DNA of 64,000 nt from Chondrus crispus (Eukaryota; Rhodophyta; Florideophyceae; Gigartinales; Gigartinaceae), in the NCBI RefSeq assembly GCF_000350225.1, contig NW_005179087.1, positions 62,001-126,000 on the forward strand. Reading direction: 5' to 3'. Of the stretch, positions 51,269 through 63,474 are shown one piece after another; positions within the stretch are counted from its first letter, which is position 1, and the number at the start of each line of letters is the position of its first letter. A program made the translations under genes and the position numbers. The notes beneath the pieces are model-generated. The model saw nothing but the letters and a program-made list of their open reading frames with translations, made no database searches and had not been told where the DNA came from.

Positions 51269-52207
51269 TATTGGAAGGTCAGCGGGGCAAAGGGAAATCG
51301 AAGGACGGTTGATGAGGTGAAGTTGAAGGATTGGGTACCGATTTACTTCGAGTCGCCAACTTCTGGCACTACTTATACACTTCTGCAATCTTCTAGAACT
51401 CTACTACCAAACACTACGACACACATACTACAAATGTATTGGCTCTAACACATGTGCCCGTCTTGCTACTCAGCATAACTGGCGATGGCCCAGCAAACAG
51501 AACAGAAAACCGCCTTACGAATTAGCACTGTCATGACGGAGAAATTAGTAAGGCAGTACAACAAAGCAAAGCAAAGCACAAATTCCCTTACTATTCCAAA
51601 TCCAGCGTGGCACAAATTCGTAAGGCACGTTTACAGCTCACACGTTGCCTCACGAATTCAAATCAATCCTGCAAGGACTGTTTACAGCGCACACGTTGCC
51701 TCATGAATCTAAATCTCTCGTGAAGTCCTGTCCACTGTCAATTACAACAGTGCACATTTTGCCTTACGAATTCAAAACTCGCGCAACGGTATCTTTGTGT
51801 CCTGCTGTACCCGTGCTGCACTCCATGGACGCTGTAAACCTTTAGCACGTGCCAAGCTCTCGCTACCAAGGTTCTACACTTTGTCTTTAAGACTGCAGGC
51901 GTACTGTACGCGTCCGACATTGTAATGAGGACATATGTCCAGGTCATACACGTGTCGGGCGAAGAAAATGAAACATGCTCAGATTGTACTGTACACCGCA
52001 ACCGTGTACATATTTCACACGTGTACACGTTGAGAACCCAACTTGCTCCTGAAGTACTGTAGAGTGCAACCGTGTACAGAAATCACACGGGTACACGTTG
52101 AAAATGAAACTTGCTCAGCTCGTCACGCGGAGTGTTTTCGATTTTACACGTGTCAAACCTGTCGTTGTGTGTCATGCATATCAGCATGTGGTCGTAGAAT
52201 TACAACA
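51269..52207 (-). repeat. copia-2b 3' LTR (939 bp)
   Basis: On the minus strand it begins TGTTGTAATTCTACGACCAC and ends at 51269. Its length equals that of copia-2c. Unlike copia-1 the LTR begins with canonical TG; its other end is TA. It contains ACACGTG-type elements like the other copia LTRs. Confidence 0.9.
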
Positions 52208-52218
52208 CTCCCCCTCGA

Positions 52219-53680
52219 TCACATGCTTTTACCAGAAGTAGCTACTGCAAGCCCTAGAAGTTCTACAAACTTCTGGAACAGAACTCGCCCAAGTGCTTTC
52301 GTCAGGATATCTGCAGGCATGGAAGTGGCGGGGCAATGCGACAAAGACACTATGTTTCTCGTAATTGCATCTCGTAGATAGTGGTATTTCACATCGACAT
52401 GTTTGTTACGACGGTTGATCGATTCATTCTGTCCATACGAAATAGTCCCCGCGTTGTCACACCCCATCATAATCGTGGGATCAGAATCAAGTGTGAGGAC
52501 ATCAGCAACCACTTGACGCAACCAAGTCGCCTCCTTACACGTTTCACATAGTGCAATGTACTCAGCTTCACACGTCGAAGTTGCAACCACAGTCTGTTTC
52601 CGGGAACTCCAACTGATCGCTCCGCCGCAGAACTTGAAAACATATCCGCTGGTCGACTTGCAAGAGTCTGAACAACCGGCCCAGTCAGCATCACTGAAGC
52701 CGGACAACTCCGGCGATTTGGATTTATTGTCAAACACGATTCCTAAGTTTCGAGTCCCTTGCACGTATCGCATTACCCGTTTCACACCTGCCCAGTGTGA
52801 CTCACATGGGTTGGCAGAATGTTCAGAAAGCTTTCCAATCGCATATGCCAAGTCTGGACGAGTGCCAACCATCAAGTACATCAGGGATCCCACTGCCTCA
52901 CGATACGGTACATTTGTTTCGGAATCGTTTTCGGTTGAAATCGTGGTTGTGTGACCTTGTTCCATTGGAGTCAGAGAGGGGTTACACGTTGACATTCGAA
53001 AACGCTCAAGCACTTTTGATGCATACTTAGTTGAGTGAGACTCAAAGTCTTGGCGCTGCGATCCCTTTGAATTTCAAGACCAATGCAGACTTTTGCTTCA
53101 CCAAGGTCTTTCATCTCAAACCGTTTATTAAGCTCCCCCTTCATCCATTTGATGGCATCGATATCACTACCGGCGAGTAACAAGTCATCGACATAAAGTG
53201 CAATCAGCATGATAGTGTTACCGATGCGTTTAATGTAGAGACAAAGATCACTACGCGAAGTCTCGAATCCCAATTCACCAATTAAGAAATCATCCACTTG
53301 GCATGCCATTGACGATGTGCTTGTTTAAGACCGTAAAGTGCTTTCAAAAGTTTGCACACGTGATCACTTTTGCTTTTGTCAATGCACCCTTCGGGTTGCT
53401 CCATGTAAATGTCTTCATCCAAGTCGCCGTTCAAAAACGCAGTCACGACATGCATCTGATGAAGTTCGAGGTCGTAATGAGCAACTAAGGCAAGAAGTAG
53501 ACGAATAGTCGTAAACTTTATGACAGGGGCATATGTCTCAGTATAGTCAAGACCTTGCACTTGCTGGAATCCACGAGCAACAAGTCTGGCTTTTGCACTT
53601 TCAACTATATTGCCATTTGCATCAGGCAGTTCCTTGACATTGAAACCCCATCGAGATGTCAAGATGTTTGACGCCTCAGA
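52219..53680 (-). pseudogene. copia-2b reverse transcriptase and RNase H fragments
   Basis: Three overlapping frames together cover the RT and RNase H. The first has LTSRW-like MTSRWGFNVKELPDANG, ARLVARGFQQVQGLDYTETY and ALYGLKQAHRQWH. The second has LYVDDLLLAGSDIDAIKWMK (YVDD intact). The third runs from TPMEQGHTTT through GFSDADWAGCSDSCKSTSGY and STCEAEYIALCETCKEA to LTKALGRVLFQKFVELLG. The frame changes between pieces are 1-base indels near 53290 and 53000. Relatedness to copia-1 is clear but distant, so this is a separate subfamily. Confidence 0.88.
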
Positions 53681-54386
53681 TCAAGGAACAAGTTTACAAG
53701 TCCGATTCTTGGTCTGCGAGGCAAGTTCTTTGTCAATGCCGGTATGCCAAAATGCAGCTCTAGGACCGTTGGTTGCCTGGTTGAAAGTCTGTGGACCTTC
53801 AATAGCGACATGCGCATGTGAAAGAAGAGCAGCTGCAAAGTTGCTCCTCCACCATGATCTGCTGACTCGAGACGATCTTCGCACAGCTGGAGTCGGAGTT
53901 GGAGGGGTGACATTCGGAGTTTCGACGGCAGTTGGTACATCATCTTCATCTTCATCATTCTCACTTACAGAATGAGCGCCATGGTTTTCAAGAACCTCCT
54001 CCGTAACTTCATTCTCTTCAGAACCGACCTCATCCGTATTTGGGGTATCAGCTGTAAAAGTCGCGACGAGTGGAAAGTTTGTTGAGCAAAGTATGACGCT
54101 CAAACACATTCAGAATTGCTTCCCATGTCTCTTTCGCACTGCTACACCCTCGCACATGCTGCAAGTAGTCATCAGAAAGCGTGAGTCCGATGACTGCCTT
54201 TGCTTTTGCGTCACCACGAATCCACTTTCTCCGGTCATCTGAGGTCGCATTCTCCGGGATATCATCAAAAACGTATTGATCGACATCTCGGAGAGCAAGC
54301 AGTAGCTGGATTTTCTGCTTCCAGATGTAAAAGTTAGATGCGGTCAGCTTCTCGATCCTGCCCGATCCAGAGCTTTGGTCATCCAT
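53681..54386 (-). pseudogene. copia-2b Gag N-terminus fused to the IN-RT linker
   Basis: MDDQSSGSGRIEKLTASNFY to LLNKLSTRRDFY is the first 111 or so residues of Gag. At CGCGACTTTTACA (about 54056) the sequence jumps to the acidic linker that normally lies between integrase and RT (TPNTDEVGSEENEVTEEVLE ... FWHTGIDKELASQ). Protease and integrase are therefore absent. Short homology at the junction suggests deletion or template switching during reverse transcription. Confidence 0.8.
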
Positions 54387-54747
54387 TTCACCGAATGGAT
54401 GTACCCTTCGAGTATACAAGGTCTTCTGTTCCGGGATCCCAAGCCGTTAACCGATAGTCAACACAATGGCAAGCCCACCCGTATAGGAAGTTTGTAGCGA
54501 TTACTCGGAAACGATCTTGGTGCTTGTTCCCGGCGGAGTGGAACAAGCGTATTCTTCTTAAAAATGCCTTAGGGCGCTACCCCTGTATGTCGGCCAGTGC
54601 GGGTCTTTCGACTGTGAACTAACTCAAACGTGCCACGAGTAAGCACAACACTTTGCCTGTAGACGAACCAGGACTTTTGGTCACTGCCGCGAAACGGTCC
54701 CTGCAACCGAAATCGGCTTGTCCAAACTTAATACGGTACTACCCCAA

Positions 54748-55658
54748 TAAGCCTTCCACGTAGTTATGGGGTATAAGCCGTAAGAATCAATCATCATCAA
54801 TAAAATACATCCACAATTGGATACGTTTCCAACAGTACATATTTACAGTGCCATAATTCAGTACGCAGCTATTCTACAGCAAGGGGCAGCACGACCACAA
54901 TTACGTGGTAGCTTCATGAGCTTATTGTGATTAAGCAGCCTCAGGCCACCCCATTCCCTGACCGAGGCTTTTGTCGAATGCCCAAGTCTTTCGACAATAA
55001 CACAACCCCTTCGCCCGTATCGGAGCCGCCACACCCCCCGGCCCCCCAATCCACTCCACAATCCCCAAACCCGCCCCTCCCACATGCTCCTCCATCTGTC
55101 ATCTGCCCCTCCGACCTGCTCCTCCACCCCACACTCGCTCCCCCGATCCGCTCCTCCACCCCCCTCTCGCTCCCACGATCTGCTTCTCCATCCCCCCTGC
55201 AACGCCGACCCGCTCCTCTGTCCTCCTCCTGCCCCTCTGAGCTGTTCCGGCCTCAGCTATGTGCTGCGCTGACTAATTTGCACATTACTTGGCATCCACT
55301 TCGGCAGGAAGACCTGGATCGATATCAGCGTGTGAAAAATCGCCAGCTGCACATCGGTGTGGAACAAGTAGAGCGCCGACGGCAGTCCCAGGAGCGCTAT
55401 CGTCGGAAGCGTGTGAGGCGCATGTCCCTGCAGTTGCACAGAGCTGGAATGCCAGATCGCGACCCCGATGCTGATATATGAGGCAATGAATACAGTGCCA
55501 TTGAATAGTTCTGTAATGAATCACTTCCAACCCGAAAAATAGATGGCTACAAATTGTGCAAATTAATTGCCAAATTCTCAGTCGCGCATTGTAAGCGTTA
55601 GTCCCATCTGATGCCAATCAAACAATATACACCTCACCCGTCATTGCGTAGTTTCCCA
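54748..55658. other. Non-LTR segment between copia-2b and copia-2c
   Basis: Starts where similarity to the copia-2 leader ends and stops at the copia-2c LTR. The only sizeable frame is listed separately. The bases just before copia-2c are TCCCA (55654-55658), a candidate target duplication whose partner is not in the window. This may be a piece of the original, pre-retrotransposon locus. Confidence 0.45.
54978..55481 (+). CDS. Hypothetical 167-residue Pro-rich and basic protein
   Basis: I do not recognise it. From MPKSFDNNTTPSP the first 100 residues are Pro/Ser-rich low complexity. The last 65 residues are different: HITWHPLRQEDLDRYQRVKN followed by a charged, helix-prone stretch with RRRQSQERYRRKRVRRMSLQ and a DRDPDADI end. 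This could be a fragment of a host gene or of another element. With no family match and biased composition, coding status is uncertain. Confidence 0.25.
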   Translation: MPKSFDNNTTPSPVSEPPHPPAPQSTPQSPNPPLPHAPPSVICPSDLLLHPTLAPPIRSSTPLSLPRSASPSPLQRRPAPLSSSCPSELFRPQLCAALTNLHITWHPLRQEDLDRYQRVKNRQLHIGVEQVERRRQSQERYRRKRVRRMSLQLHRAGMPDRDPDADI

Positions 55659-56875
55659 TGCTGTAATTCTCCGACCACATGCTAATATGCATGACACACA
55701 ACGACAGGTTTGACACGTGTAAAATCGAAAACACTCCGCGTGACGAGCTGAGCAAGTTTCATTTTCAACGCGTACACGTGCGATTTCTGTACACAGTTGC
55801 ACTGTACAGTACTTCAGGAGCAAGTTTGGTTCTCAACGTGTACACGTGTGAAATATGTACACGGTTGCGGTGTACAGTACAATCTGAGCATGTTTCATTT
55901 TCTTCGCCCGACACGTGCATGACCTGGACATATGTCCTCATTACACTGTCGGACGCGTACATTACGCCTGCAGTCTTACAGACAAAGTGTAGAACCTTGG
56001 TGGCGGGCGCTTGGCACGTGCTAAAGGTTTACAGCGTCCATGGAGTTCAGCACGGGCACAGCAGGACACAAAGATACCGTTGCGCGAGTTTTGAATTCGT
56101 AAGGCAAAATGTGCACTGTTGTAATTGACAGTGGACAGGACCTCACGAGAGATTCAGATTCATAAGGCAACGTGTGCGCTGTAAACAGTCCTTGCAGGAT
56201 TGATCTGAATTCGTGAGCCAACGTGTGAGCTGTAAACGTGCCTTACGAATTTGTGCCACGCTGGATTTGGAATAGTAAGGGAATTTGTGCTTTGCTTTGC
56301 TTTGTTGTACTGCCTTACTAATTTCTCCGTCATGACAGTGCTAATTCGTAAGGCGGTTTTCTGTTCTGTTTGCTGGGCCATCGCCAGTTATGCTGAGTAG
56401 CAAGACGGGCACATGTGTTAGAGCCAATACATTTGTAGTATGTGTGTCGTAGTGTTTGGTAGTAGAGTTCTAGAAGATTGCAGAAGTGTATAAGTAGTGC
56501 CAGAAGTTGGCGACTCGAAGTAAATCGGTACCCAATCCTTCAACTTCACCTCATCAACCGTCCTTCGATTTCCCTTTGCCCCGCTGACCTTCTATTAGGT
56601 TATGGGCCCAGTTCAACGTTATTGTTCCGCTGTGTGATTGCTTGTTCTCAGTTTCCGCTGCCGTTTTCGTGCTTGTTTCTGCTGTCGTTCTCGTTTTGGT
56701 CTCCGCTGTCGTTCTCGTTTTGGTTTCTGCTGTCGTTTCCGCCGCCGTTTTCATCGCCGCTGTCGTTCGTTTTGATCTATCGCCGTTTACTTTCTGTCGT
56801 TATCATCTTGGTCGTTCGTCTCCGTCTACCCGCTGTCGTTTCAACTTGGTGGATCTTCTTCGTGTCTGTTGCACC
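55659..56875 (+). mobile_element. copia-2c: 5' LTR and leader, interrupted by copia-3
   Basis: The LTR (55659-56597, 939 bp) starts TGCTGTAATTCTCCGACC and ends CTTCTATTA. PBS GGTTATGGGCCCAG follows at 56598-56611, then about 260 bp of the CGCTGTCGTT-type leader. The leader stops at TCTGTTGCACC, where copia-2a reads TCTGTTGCAGCTTGG, because copia-3 is inserted there. The rest of copia-2c would lie to the right of copia-3, outside the window. TGACACGTGT occurs at 55711-55720. Confidence 0.85.
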
Positions 56876-58125
56876 TAATGGTAGGTTGGGACGGGCAAAG
56901 GAAAGAAGGAGGGCAGGCTGATGTGTGTGAGTGAAGGAGTTGGTACCGAGGTTTACTTGGAGCCGTCTTTCGGCGATACTTATACACTTTGAGTGTTACA
57001 CCATCCCTTACTTTGGCACCTGGTAAACCGTACTCACCATATGCGCGACCAAGCGTGGTCCTCTTCTGGCCCGTCCACACTGTTCTATTTCCACCTTACG
57101 AATTGACTATTGACTATCAGTGCACAACAGTTTCTACACATTTCGAGTGACTGTAAACCATGGCCATATGCATGCAATCGTTTCACACCTTACTAATCTG
57201 CATCCAGACATGACAGAATATATTCTTGCATAATGAACAACTTGGCATCTCTCTATTTCCAACAACGCAAAGTCCTGTCATATCTCAGTCCCCATACATG
57301 CCCTTGTTTCGTACCTTACTAATTTCGGTACACACTGCCAGACAACTATGACGGGTAGCAACAATGTGCATCCAGACTTTCTACACATCTCACGTGATAT
57401 CCGATGTGAATCACACCAGTACTGTCATCAACTTGCATCCAACGGCGCACCATAACGAGAGCACAGTACAACGTCGCATGCTGACGAGAGTGTAGTACAA
57501 CGGCGCATGCTGATGCAAGGGTCGCATACAGCGTGACGCGTACACTGAGTACTCACGTAAGTACATGTCTCTTGCGAGAAATACTTGTTGTACTTATAAT
57601 TCACATGTACTGTGCTCAGACACGTGCCGGACCGTATGCGGGCGACGTGTACAAGTGTACGTACACGCAGCAACCTGGCGACGTGTACATGTGTACACCG
57701 CACACAAGTGTCCAGCGCCAAGGCCACCCGTAATTACCCATTACAACCATGGTGAACAACTTGAAACCCGCGAAACAACGTAATTAAAACGTATACCGAT
57801 CATTCAAGATATATCTCCAGCATGAGTGCATATAAGTGGACAATAACAGACCAATAGAATTGCAGCATTCGAACCGACACCCAATAGATTTGCAGTATTG
57901 CCTGTGTAGCCCTATAACGGTTCGGGCCAAATGCAAATTTTCGGCATTTATGCAAATTTGCATAACCCTCCAAAAGTCCACTTTCGTCCCCAGAACCCCA
58001 AAATCTGAGACTTTACAAGTGTCATGTGGTGATATGGGGTGAGGGTCCGGACCGTCGAGTCATGTACACGTGTCGCTCGATTTTGCACTTTCCAGATAAC
58101 AGCGTGTGGTCGCACATTTTCAATA
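56876..58125 (-). repeat. copia-3 3' LTR (1250 bp)
   Basis: Minus-strand start TATTGAAAATGTGCGACCAC and end CCTACCATTA, the same termini as copia-1, but clearly diverged inside. It belongs to an older branch than copia-1 and copia-4, whose LTRs are nearly the same as each other. Confidence 0.9.
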
Positions 58126-58136
58126 CCTCCCCTCAA

Positions 58137-61100
58137 TCACATGCTTTGGGCAGCTTTGCACTCGGAAAGCCCAACCATGCCCAAGAATCTTTCAAACAGC
58201 ACGAGACCAAGTGGTTTGGTCAGCATATCGGCTGGCATTTCTGTTGTGGGACAATGGTACAATGTGACCAGTTTCCGCTGCACCGCATCTCGAACAAAAT
58301 GATACGTAATATCAATGTCCTTGTTGCGACGATTTGTAGATTCGTCCTGAGCAAACGAAATCGTACCAGCGTTGTCACATCCAACGCGAATTGTTGGATC
58401 CGAATTCGCACCAAGTACATCAGCATGGAAGCGTCGAAGCCACGCGGCCTCTTTGCATGCTTCACTGAGTGCGATGTATTCTGCCTCACAAGTAGACTTT
58501 GCAACTACTGTTTGTTTCCGGGAAGCCCAACTGATAGGCCCATCACAAAGCTTGAACACGTACCCACTCGTTGATTTCCGTGATTCAAGGCATCCACCCC
58601 AATCTGCGTCGCTATACCCATGAAGTTCCGTACCAAGATCATCTTTAGCAAACACTATTCCAAGATGCTGGGACCCACGCAAGTATCTCAAAACACGTTT
58701 CACACCTGACCAGTGCGACTCGTGAGGGTTGGCACAGTGTTGAGATAACTTTCCAATGGCAAACGCAATATCGGGGCGGGTCCCGACCATTAGGAACATT
58801 AGACATCGAATGGCCTGACGATATGGTTCGAAGCATGGGTTGTCATCAGTGCCAGTTTCGGCAACTTGCATTGTGACATGTCGAGACTGTTCCATCGGAG
58901 TAACGCAATGATTGCATGCCGACATTTTGAACCGTTTCAGTACTGCTTGGGCATACTTCGACTGTGTGACGGTCAGGACGTGTTTAGAACGTATACGGTC
59001 GATTTCTAGACCAAGACATGTCTTTGCTTCGCCAAGGTCTTTCATATCGAATCGTTTGTTGAGTTCATTTTTCATCCATAATATGGCCTCCAAGTCACTT
59101 CCAGCTAGCAGCAGATCGTCCACGTACAACGCGATAATCATGATGACATTGCCTTGACGTCGAATGTAAAGACATCGGTCGCTGCGTGTAGTGTTGAAAC
59201 CAAGTTCAGTGATCAGAAACTCATCGATCTTACTATGCCATTGGCGATGGGCTTGCTTAAGACCATAGATTGCTTTCGGATGTTTACACACCGAATCAGG
59301 TTTGACTTTGTCGATGCATCCTTCAGGTTGCTCGATGTAGATTTCTTCGTGAAGTTCACCGTTGAGGAAGGCAGTCACCACGTCCATCTGATGCAGCTCA
59401 AGGTCAAAGTGCGCAACCAGTGCCAGCAGCAGACGGATAGTTGTGAAATTGATGATAGCGGCGAAAGTTTCAGTGTAATCGATGCCTTCTACTTGTTGAA
59501 GGCCTCGTGCCACAAGACGTCCCTTTGCAGTTTCAACCAATTTTCCGGAATGTCAGGAAGTTGCTTCACTCCGAAAACCGACCTGGACGTCAGGACGTTT
59601 GATGCTTGAGATCTTGGAACAAGTGTCCATGTTTTGTTTTTGTGTTTTCAAGCAAGTTCTTTGTCGATGCCCTTCTGCCAGAAGCGAGCTTTTGGAGAAT
59701 CCATAGCTTGTTTGTACGAGTTTGGGATTTCCGTTATCACATGGGCGTGGCTAAGGAGTCCAGCAGTCACCATAGCTGCTGCCCACCACGCCCCAGGCGT
59801 TTTGCGAACGCGAGTGGACCGACGGAGATTAGTTGGCGGATCAATCGTTTCTTCCTCAACTACATGTTGCTCAACTGTTTCGGTGGTTTTGTCCTCCCTT
59901 GGAGTTGGAGAGGAGATGGAGGATTCATCAGATGCTTGTTGTTCATCCGGCGATGATGCTTCTGATGCCACTGCATCTTTTTCTGCAACTTCCTCATCGA
60001 TGTTCCAGTTGATTGTGTCATCATCCGTTGTACCCTCCTCGTTTGTATCCATCGGTTCACCAGATTTGCCTCCCGTGGACTCGTCAAAAGTAACATCTCT
60101 GGATACGATCACTTTGTGCAAATCACCATCCCACAACTTGTAAGCTTTCGTATTTTCAGCATATCCCAGAAACATTGCCTCCTTTGCACGGGCGTCAAGT
60201 TTCTGGATGTTGTGTTTTGGTAATGTATACCAACACTTTGAACCGAAAACACGCAAATGACCAACATTTGGCACAGATTTCATCCATAAGTGGTATGGGT
60301 CATCTTGGGGGGAATGGCACGTGACGTGACTCGATTTCGAACGTACACTGCATTGGCAAGTGCTTCTGCCCAGAACCCCTTTGTAACTTTCTTGTGCGCT
60401 AGCATGGAGCGCACCAAGTTTACCAAAGTTCTGTTCAGTCGCTCGGCGACGCCATTTTGCTCCAGTGTGTACGCGGTCGTCATTTGATGCTGAGTACCAT
60501 TTGCAATCAGAAAAGACTTAAACTCCGTGGACAGATACTCACCACCTCGATCGGTGCGAAGCACTTTGATCTTGCGACCAGTGTGAGTCTGAGCAAGTTG
60601 TGCAAACATTTTGTATCGTTCAAATGCTTCTGATTTATGGTGCATAGGGTACACTACTGACCAGTTTGAGTGATCATCTATGAAGGTAATGAAGTACTTG
60701 GCACCACCAATGGACTGCACCTCTAAGGGGCCACAAACGTCAGAGTGAACTGAGTCTAGACAGAAGTATGCCCGCCTCGAGGACCGCTCTTTTGGGATCA
60801 CAGATCGAGTGGCTTTGCCGTAGACGCACGCAGAACATTTTTCAGAGATGCAATCATTGTCAGTATTGTTGATTTTGTTAGCCTCATTACCAAGTAGTTT
60901 AACTCTACCTACCACATTGTCACGAATCATCGAAGCAATACCTTGAGAATGCACATGGGCAAATCGCTCATGCCACGTTTGCAGGGTGGCAGCATGTGCA
61001 GATCCGATGTCACTGACGATGTCGAGAACGTAAAGTTCTCCAACCAATGTCGCAGTCGCCACTACAGTTGAGCCTCGTCGGACCATGCATTTTCCATTTT

Positions 61101-61320
61101 CGAACCCAACTTTCAGTCCAAGTTCAGTCATTCGACTGACAGAGAGCAGAGAGAACGCAAAGTCCGGAACGTGCAATACATCTGTCAACTTGCACGGTTC
61201 GATGCGGCCATTCACGTTTAACTTCAAGTGAACGTCACCACGGCCGGCAACCTTTGCACTAGCCTTGATTCCCATCTGAACAGAGGCGGATTCAAGTGGC
61301 TCATACGTCGCAAACAAAGA
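58137..61320 (-). pseudogene. copia-3 Pol (protease remainder, integrase, RT, RNase H) with several lesions
   Basis: Begins right after the shared TGA. It carries LTDVLHVPDFAFSLLSV, the zinc region WHERFAHVHSQG ... CISEKCSACVYGK (intact Cys pair) and the integrase triad in HSDVCGPLE, RTDRGGEYLS and NGVAERLNRT. A 1-base loss near 60300 (ACCCATACC versus ACCCCCTACC in copia-1) shifts the frame. A TGA after KELA near 59648 and another 1-base loss near 59550 separate the linker from the RT. From 59540 down the RT/RNase H frame is open: GRLVARGLQQVEGIDYTETF, YVDDLLLAGS, GYSDADWGGCLESRKSTSGY, LTKPLGLVLFERFLGM. Catalytic residues look normal, but the frame damage makes it non-functional as a polyprotein. 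Confidence 0.9.
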
Positions 61321-62253
61321 TCAGTCATATGTAATATGAGCTGTACAAGCTGAATCTACGAGCCACGAAGGCAACATCTCCAGATCGTTCGTGTGCGAAG
61401 CTTTCGACATCAGACATGTGAAGTCGACGCTGTTTACAACCATGTCGGGATCAGGTTTCTGTGTGACAAATGCAGATTGTTTCCGCTGAGACATACGCGG
61501 TTTATATCCGCTAGGAGGAGCCGGGCGACGCCCATTCAAATCCTTTCCCCAGCAGCGGGTTGCCGTATGGCCTGTATGACCGCAGTTCGTGCATTTGTAA
61601 TCGTTTATGTCCCGCTTGTTCGGGGCACGATTAACCAGAGCCGATGTCTGTGAGGAGCTAGACTTCATGTTTGCTCGTTGCTCTTCCTGCAGCAGACGAC
61701 TTTTCACAAAGTCCAAACTGAATATCTCTTCCTCATTACCGAGAGCATCAAGTGCAACAATGAGAGCCTCGAAACGGGCAGGCAGACCGTTGAGCACTGC
61801 CATGGCCATCTCCTTATCATCGATGTTTACGCTCATTGACTTGAGGATGGCTGCCAGCTGCTTGACACGATTGATGTATGCAAGCACCTTTTCACTGGAA
61901 AGCATCTTCACAGTGTAGAACTCACGACGTGCAGCTAGTTTGTTCAGCAAAGTGTGCATCTCAAACACGTTGACAATAGCTTCCCACATCTCATGAGCAG
62001 TATCAACATCACGTACATGCTCAAGATGCTCATCTGATAGGGAGAGACCAATCAGTGCTTTACCTTTACTGTCACCTCTGCTCCACTTCTTACGCTCTTC
62101 CGCGCGTTCCTCACTTAGAACTCTTCCCTCAACGATGTATTGGTCAACATCACGTAGAGCAAGCAGAAGTTCTATTTTCTGCTTCCACACGTAGAAGTTG
62201 GAGTCCGTCAGTTTGTCGATTCTGATGGATCCTCCTCCTCCTTGATCTTCCAT
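61321..62253 (-). CDS. gag: copia-3 Gag and start of protease, ended by the shared TGA
   Basis: Close homologue of copia-1 Gag (MEDQGGGGSIRIDKL, TAHEMWEAIVNVFEMHTLLN, zinc knuckle CTNCGHTGHTATRC, WLVDSACTAHI). It ends HITYD followed by TGA at 61321-61323, exactly as in copia-1, and the frame continues with SLFATYEPLE. Amino-acid changes relative to copia-1 are few and mostly conservative. Confidence 0.92.
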   Translation of the reverse strand: MEDQGGGGSIRIDKLTDSNFYVWKQKIELLLALRDVDQYIVEGRVLSEERAEERKKWSRGDSKGKALIGLSLSDEHLEHVRDVDTAHEMWEAIVNVFEMHTLLNKLAARREFYTVKMLSSEKVLAYINRVKQLAAILKSMSVNIDDKEMAMAVLNGLPARFEALIVALDALGNEEEIFSLDFVKSRLLQEEQRANMKSSSSQTSALVNRAPNKRDINDYKCTNCGHTGHTATRCWGKDLNGRRPAPPSGYKPRMSQRKQSAFVTQKPDPDMVVNSVDFTCLMSKASHTNDLEMLPSWLVDSACTAHITYD

Positions 62254-62425
62254 TTTAGTGCAAATAAACTTCAAGTACTCGAAAATCCGTTCGGGGATCC
62301 CAAGCTGCTAACCGATAGTCAACACAATGGCAAGCCCACCCGTCTAAGAAATTTGATATGATTACTATGAAGTTGCACTAGGAGAAATTTGCGAACAGAT
62401 ATGTGAATTTATTTGGATGAAATCC

Positions 62426-62968
62426 CTAACTATTCTGTTCACAAACTACCTTTAAGTGTGCGGCACCGTTCTCGTGGCACTTCAGGTGCCCGTGAGACTC
62501 AAAGACGCGATTGCAAGGGATACAACGCGGAGTCTCCTTAACGTTGGCAACTTGAATGCGATGAGACCTAGACTGAATGTGGTCGTAAAAGGCCTTCGCA
62601 CTATTGCCACTAACGCCGCACACTTTACAATACCGCTTATACCGCGGGCACACCTTACGATTCCTCTTGCGCTCACGCTTGAACTGCTTATCCGCGAGAA
62701 CAGCCGCTTTCCGAGCAGAAAGTCGATGCGTAGTTCTCTTTATTGGTGCGGGAACAGAGCGCAGAATACGAGGAATCCTATATGGTGCGCAACTCGAGGA
62801 CGGACCCGGAAGTGCGAGCCGAGGCGAAGGTTGATCCTCAGGCTCAAGCATCTCAACGGATACGACCTCCGATGTCCTAATCGTTCGACCGGTGACCAGC
62901 TTCTCAGGCGCAGACCGCACCGGTACTAATTCCAGATCTAACACAACCCCGTAAAAACAGGTATTCAC
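62426..62968 (-). CDS. copia-3 extra ORF with two U1-type zinc fingers
   Basis: Same 180-codon frame as in copia-1, between leader and gag. Both fingers are complete here: CKVCGVSGNSAKAFYDHIQSR ending SH, and CIPCNRVFESHGHLKCHE with the final His in AAH, each C-x2-C-x12-H-x5-H. The basic stretch before finger 1 is kept (RERKRNRKVCPRYKR). As in copia-1 the frame opens without ATG (first codon GTG); one internal ATG (SVEMLEP) exists only in this copy. About 16 residue differences from copia-1 and no stop argue that the protein is or was selected. Confidence 0.75.
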   Translation of the reverse strand: MNTCFYGVVLDLELVPVRSAPEKLVTGRTIRTSEVVSVEMLEPEDQPSPRLALPGPSSSCAPYRIPRILRSVPAPIKRTTHRLSARKAAVLADKQFKRERKRNRKVCPRYKRYCKVCGVSGNSAKAFYDHIQSRSHRIQVANVKETPRCIPCNRVFESHGHLKCHENGAAHLKVVCEQNS

Positions 62969-63474
62969 AAAAAGGAATATGAAGATAACTGTCAGTAACA
63001 GATTTTGGAATTATTGCTCTTAAGAACCACCAAAACGTGCAAAGACAATCACTTAGATGTGTAGGAAATGGAAAGAAACTCAAAACTTACTTTGCATGAG
63101 AGAACGAAGAAAAACCAAATGCGAGATTGACGACGACGGCGGTAGCGGGAGCGGAAACGAAGACGAAGACCAAAGACAGAGAGAGCAGCAAGAATCACAG
63201 CAAGAACAAAAGCCAAACCAAGAACGAAGACAACGAAGACAGCGGGGGCGATGACCAAAACCAATTCACACAAGAGAGCAAGAACGACAGCAGCAGCGAA
63301 AACCAAAACCAAGAACAACGGCAAGAACGAGAGCGACAACGACAGCGAGAAGACCAGCGGAAAGAACGACGAGAAACGGCAGCGAAAACGACAGCGACAA
63401 GGACGGCAGAAACAACGGAATGAGAACGACAGACTCATGCAGTGAAACGACAGCGAGGGACTGGGCCCATAACC

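Larger units (their letters stand above)
51269..54747 (-). mobile_element. copia-2b: internally deleted inverted Ty1/copia element
   Basis: Reading on the minus strand from the right: a truncated leader (54747 down), Gag N-terminus, a deletion junction near 54051-54056, the IN-RT linker, RT and RNase H fragments, PPT (52208-52216, complement) and the 3' LTR. The 5' LTR is missing. The deletion removed the Gag C-terminus, zinc knuckle, protease and integrase, so this copy is non-autonomous. Confidence 0.85.
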
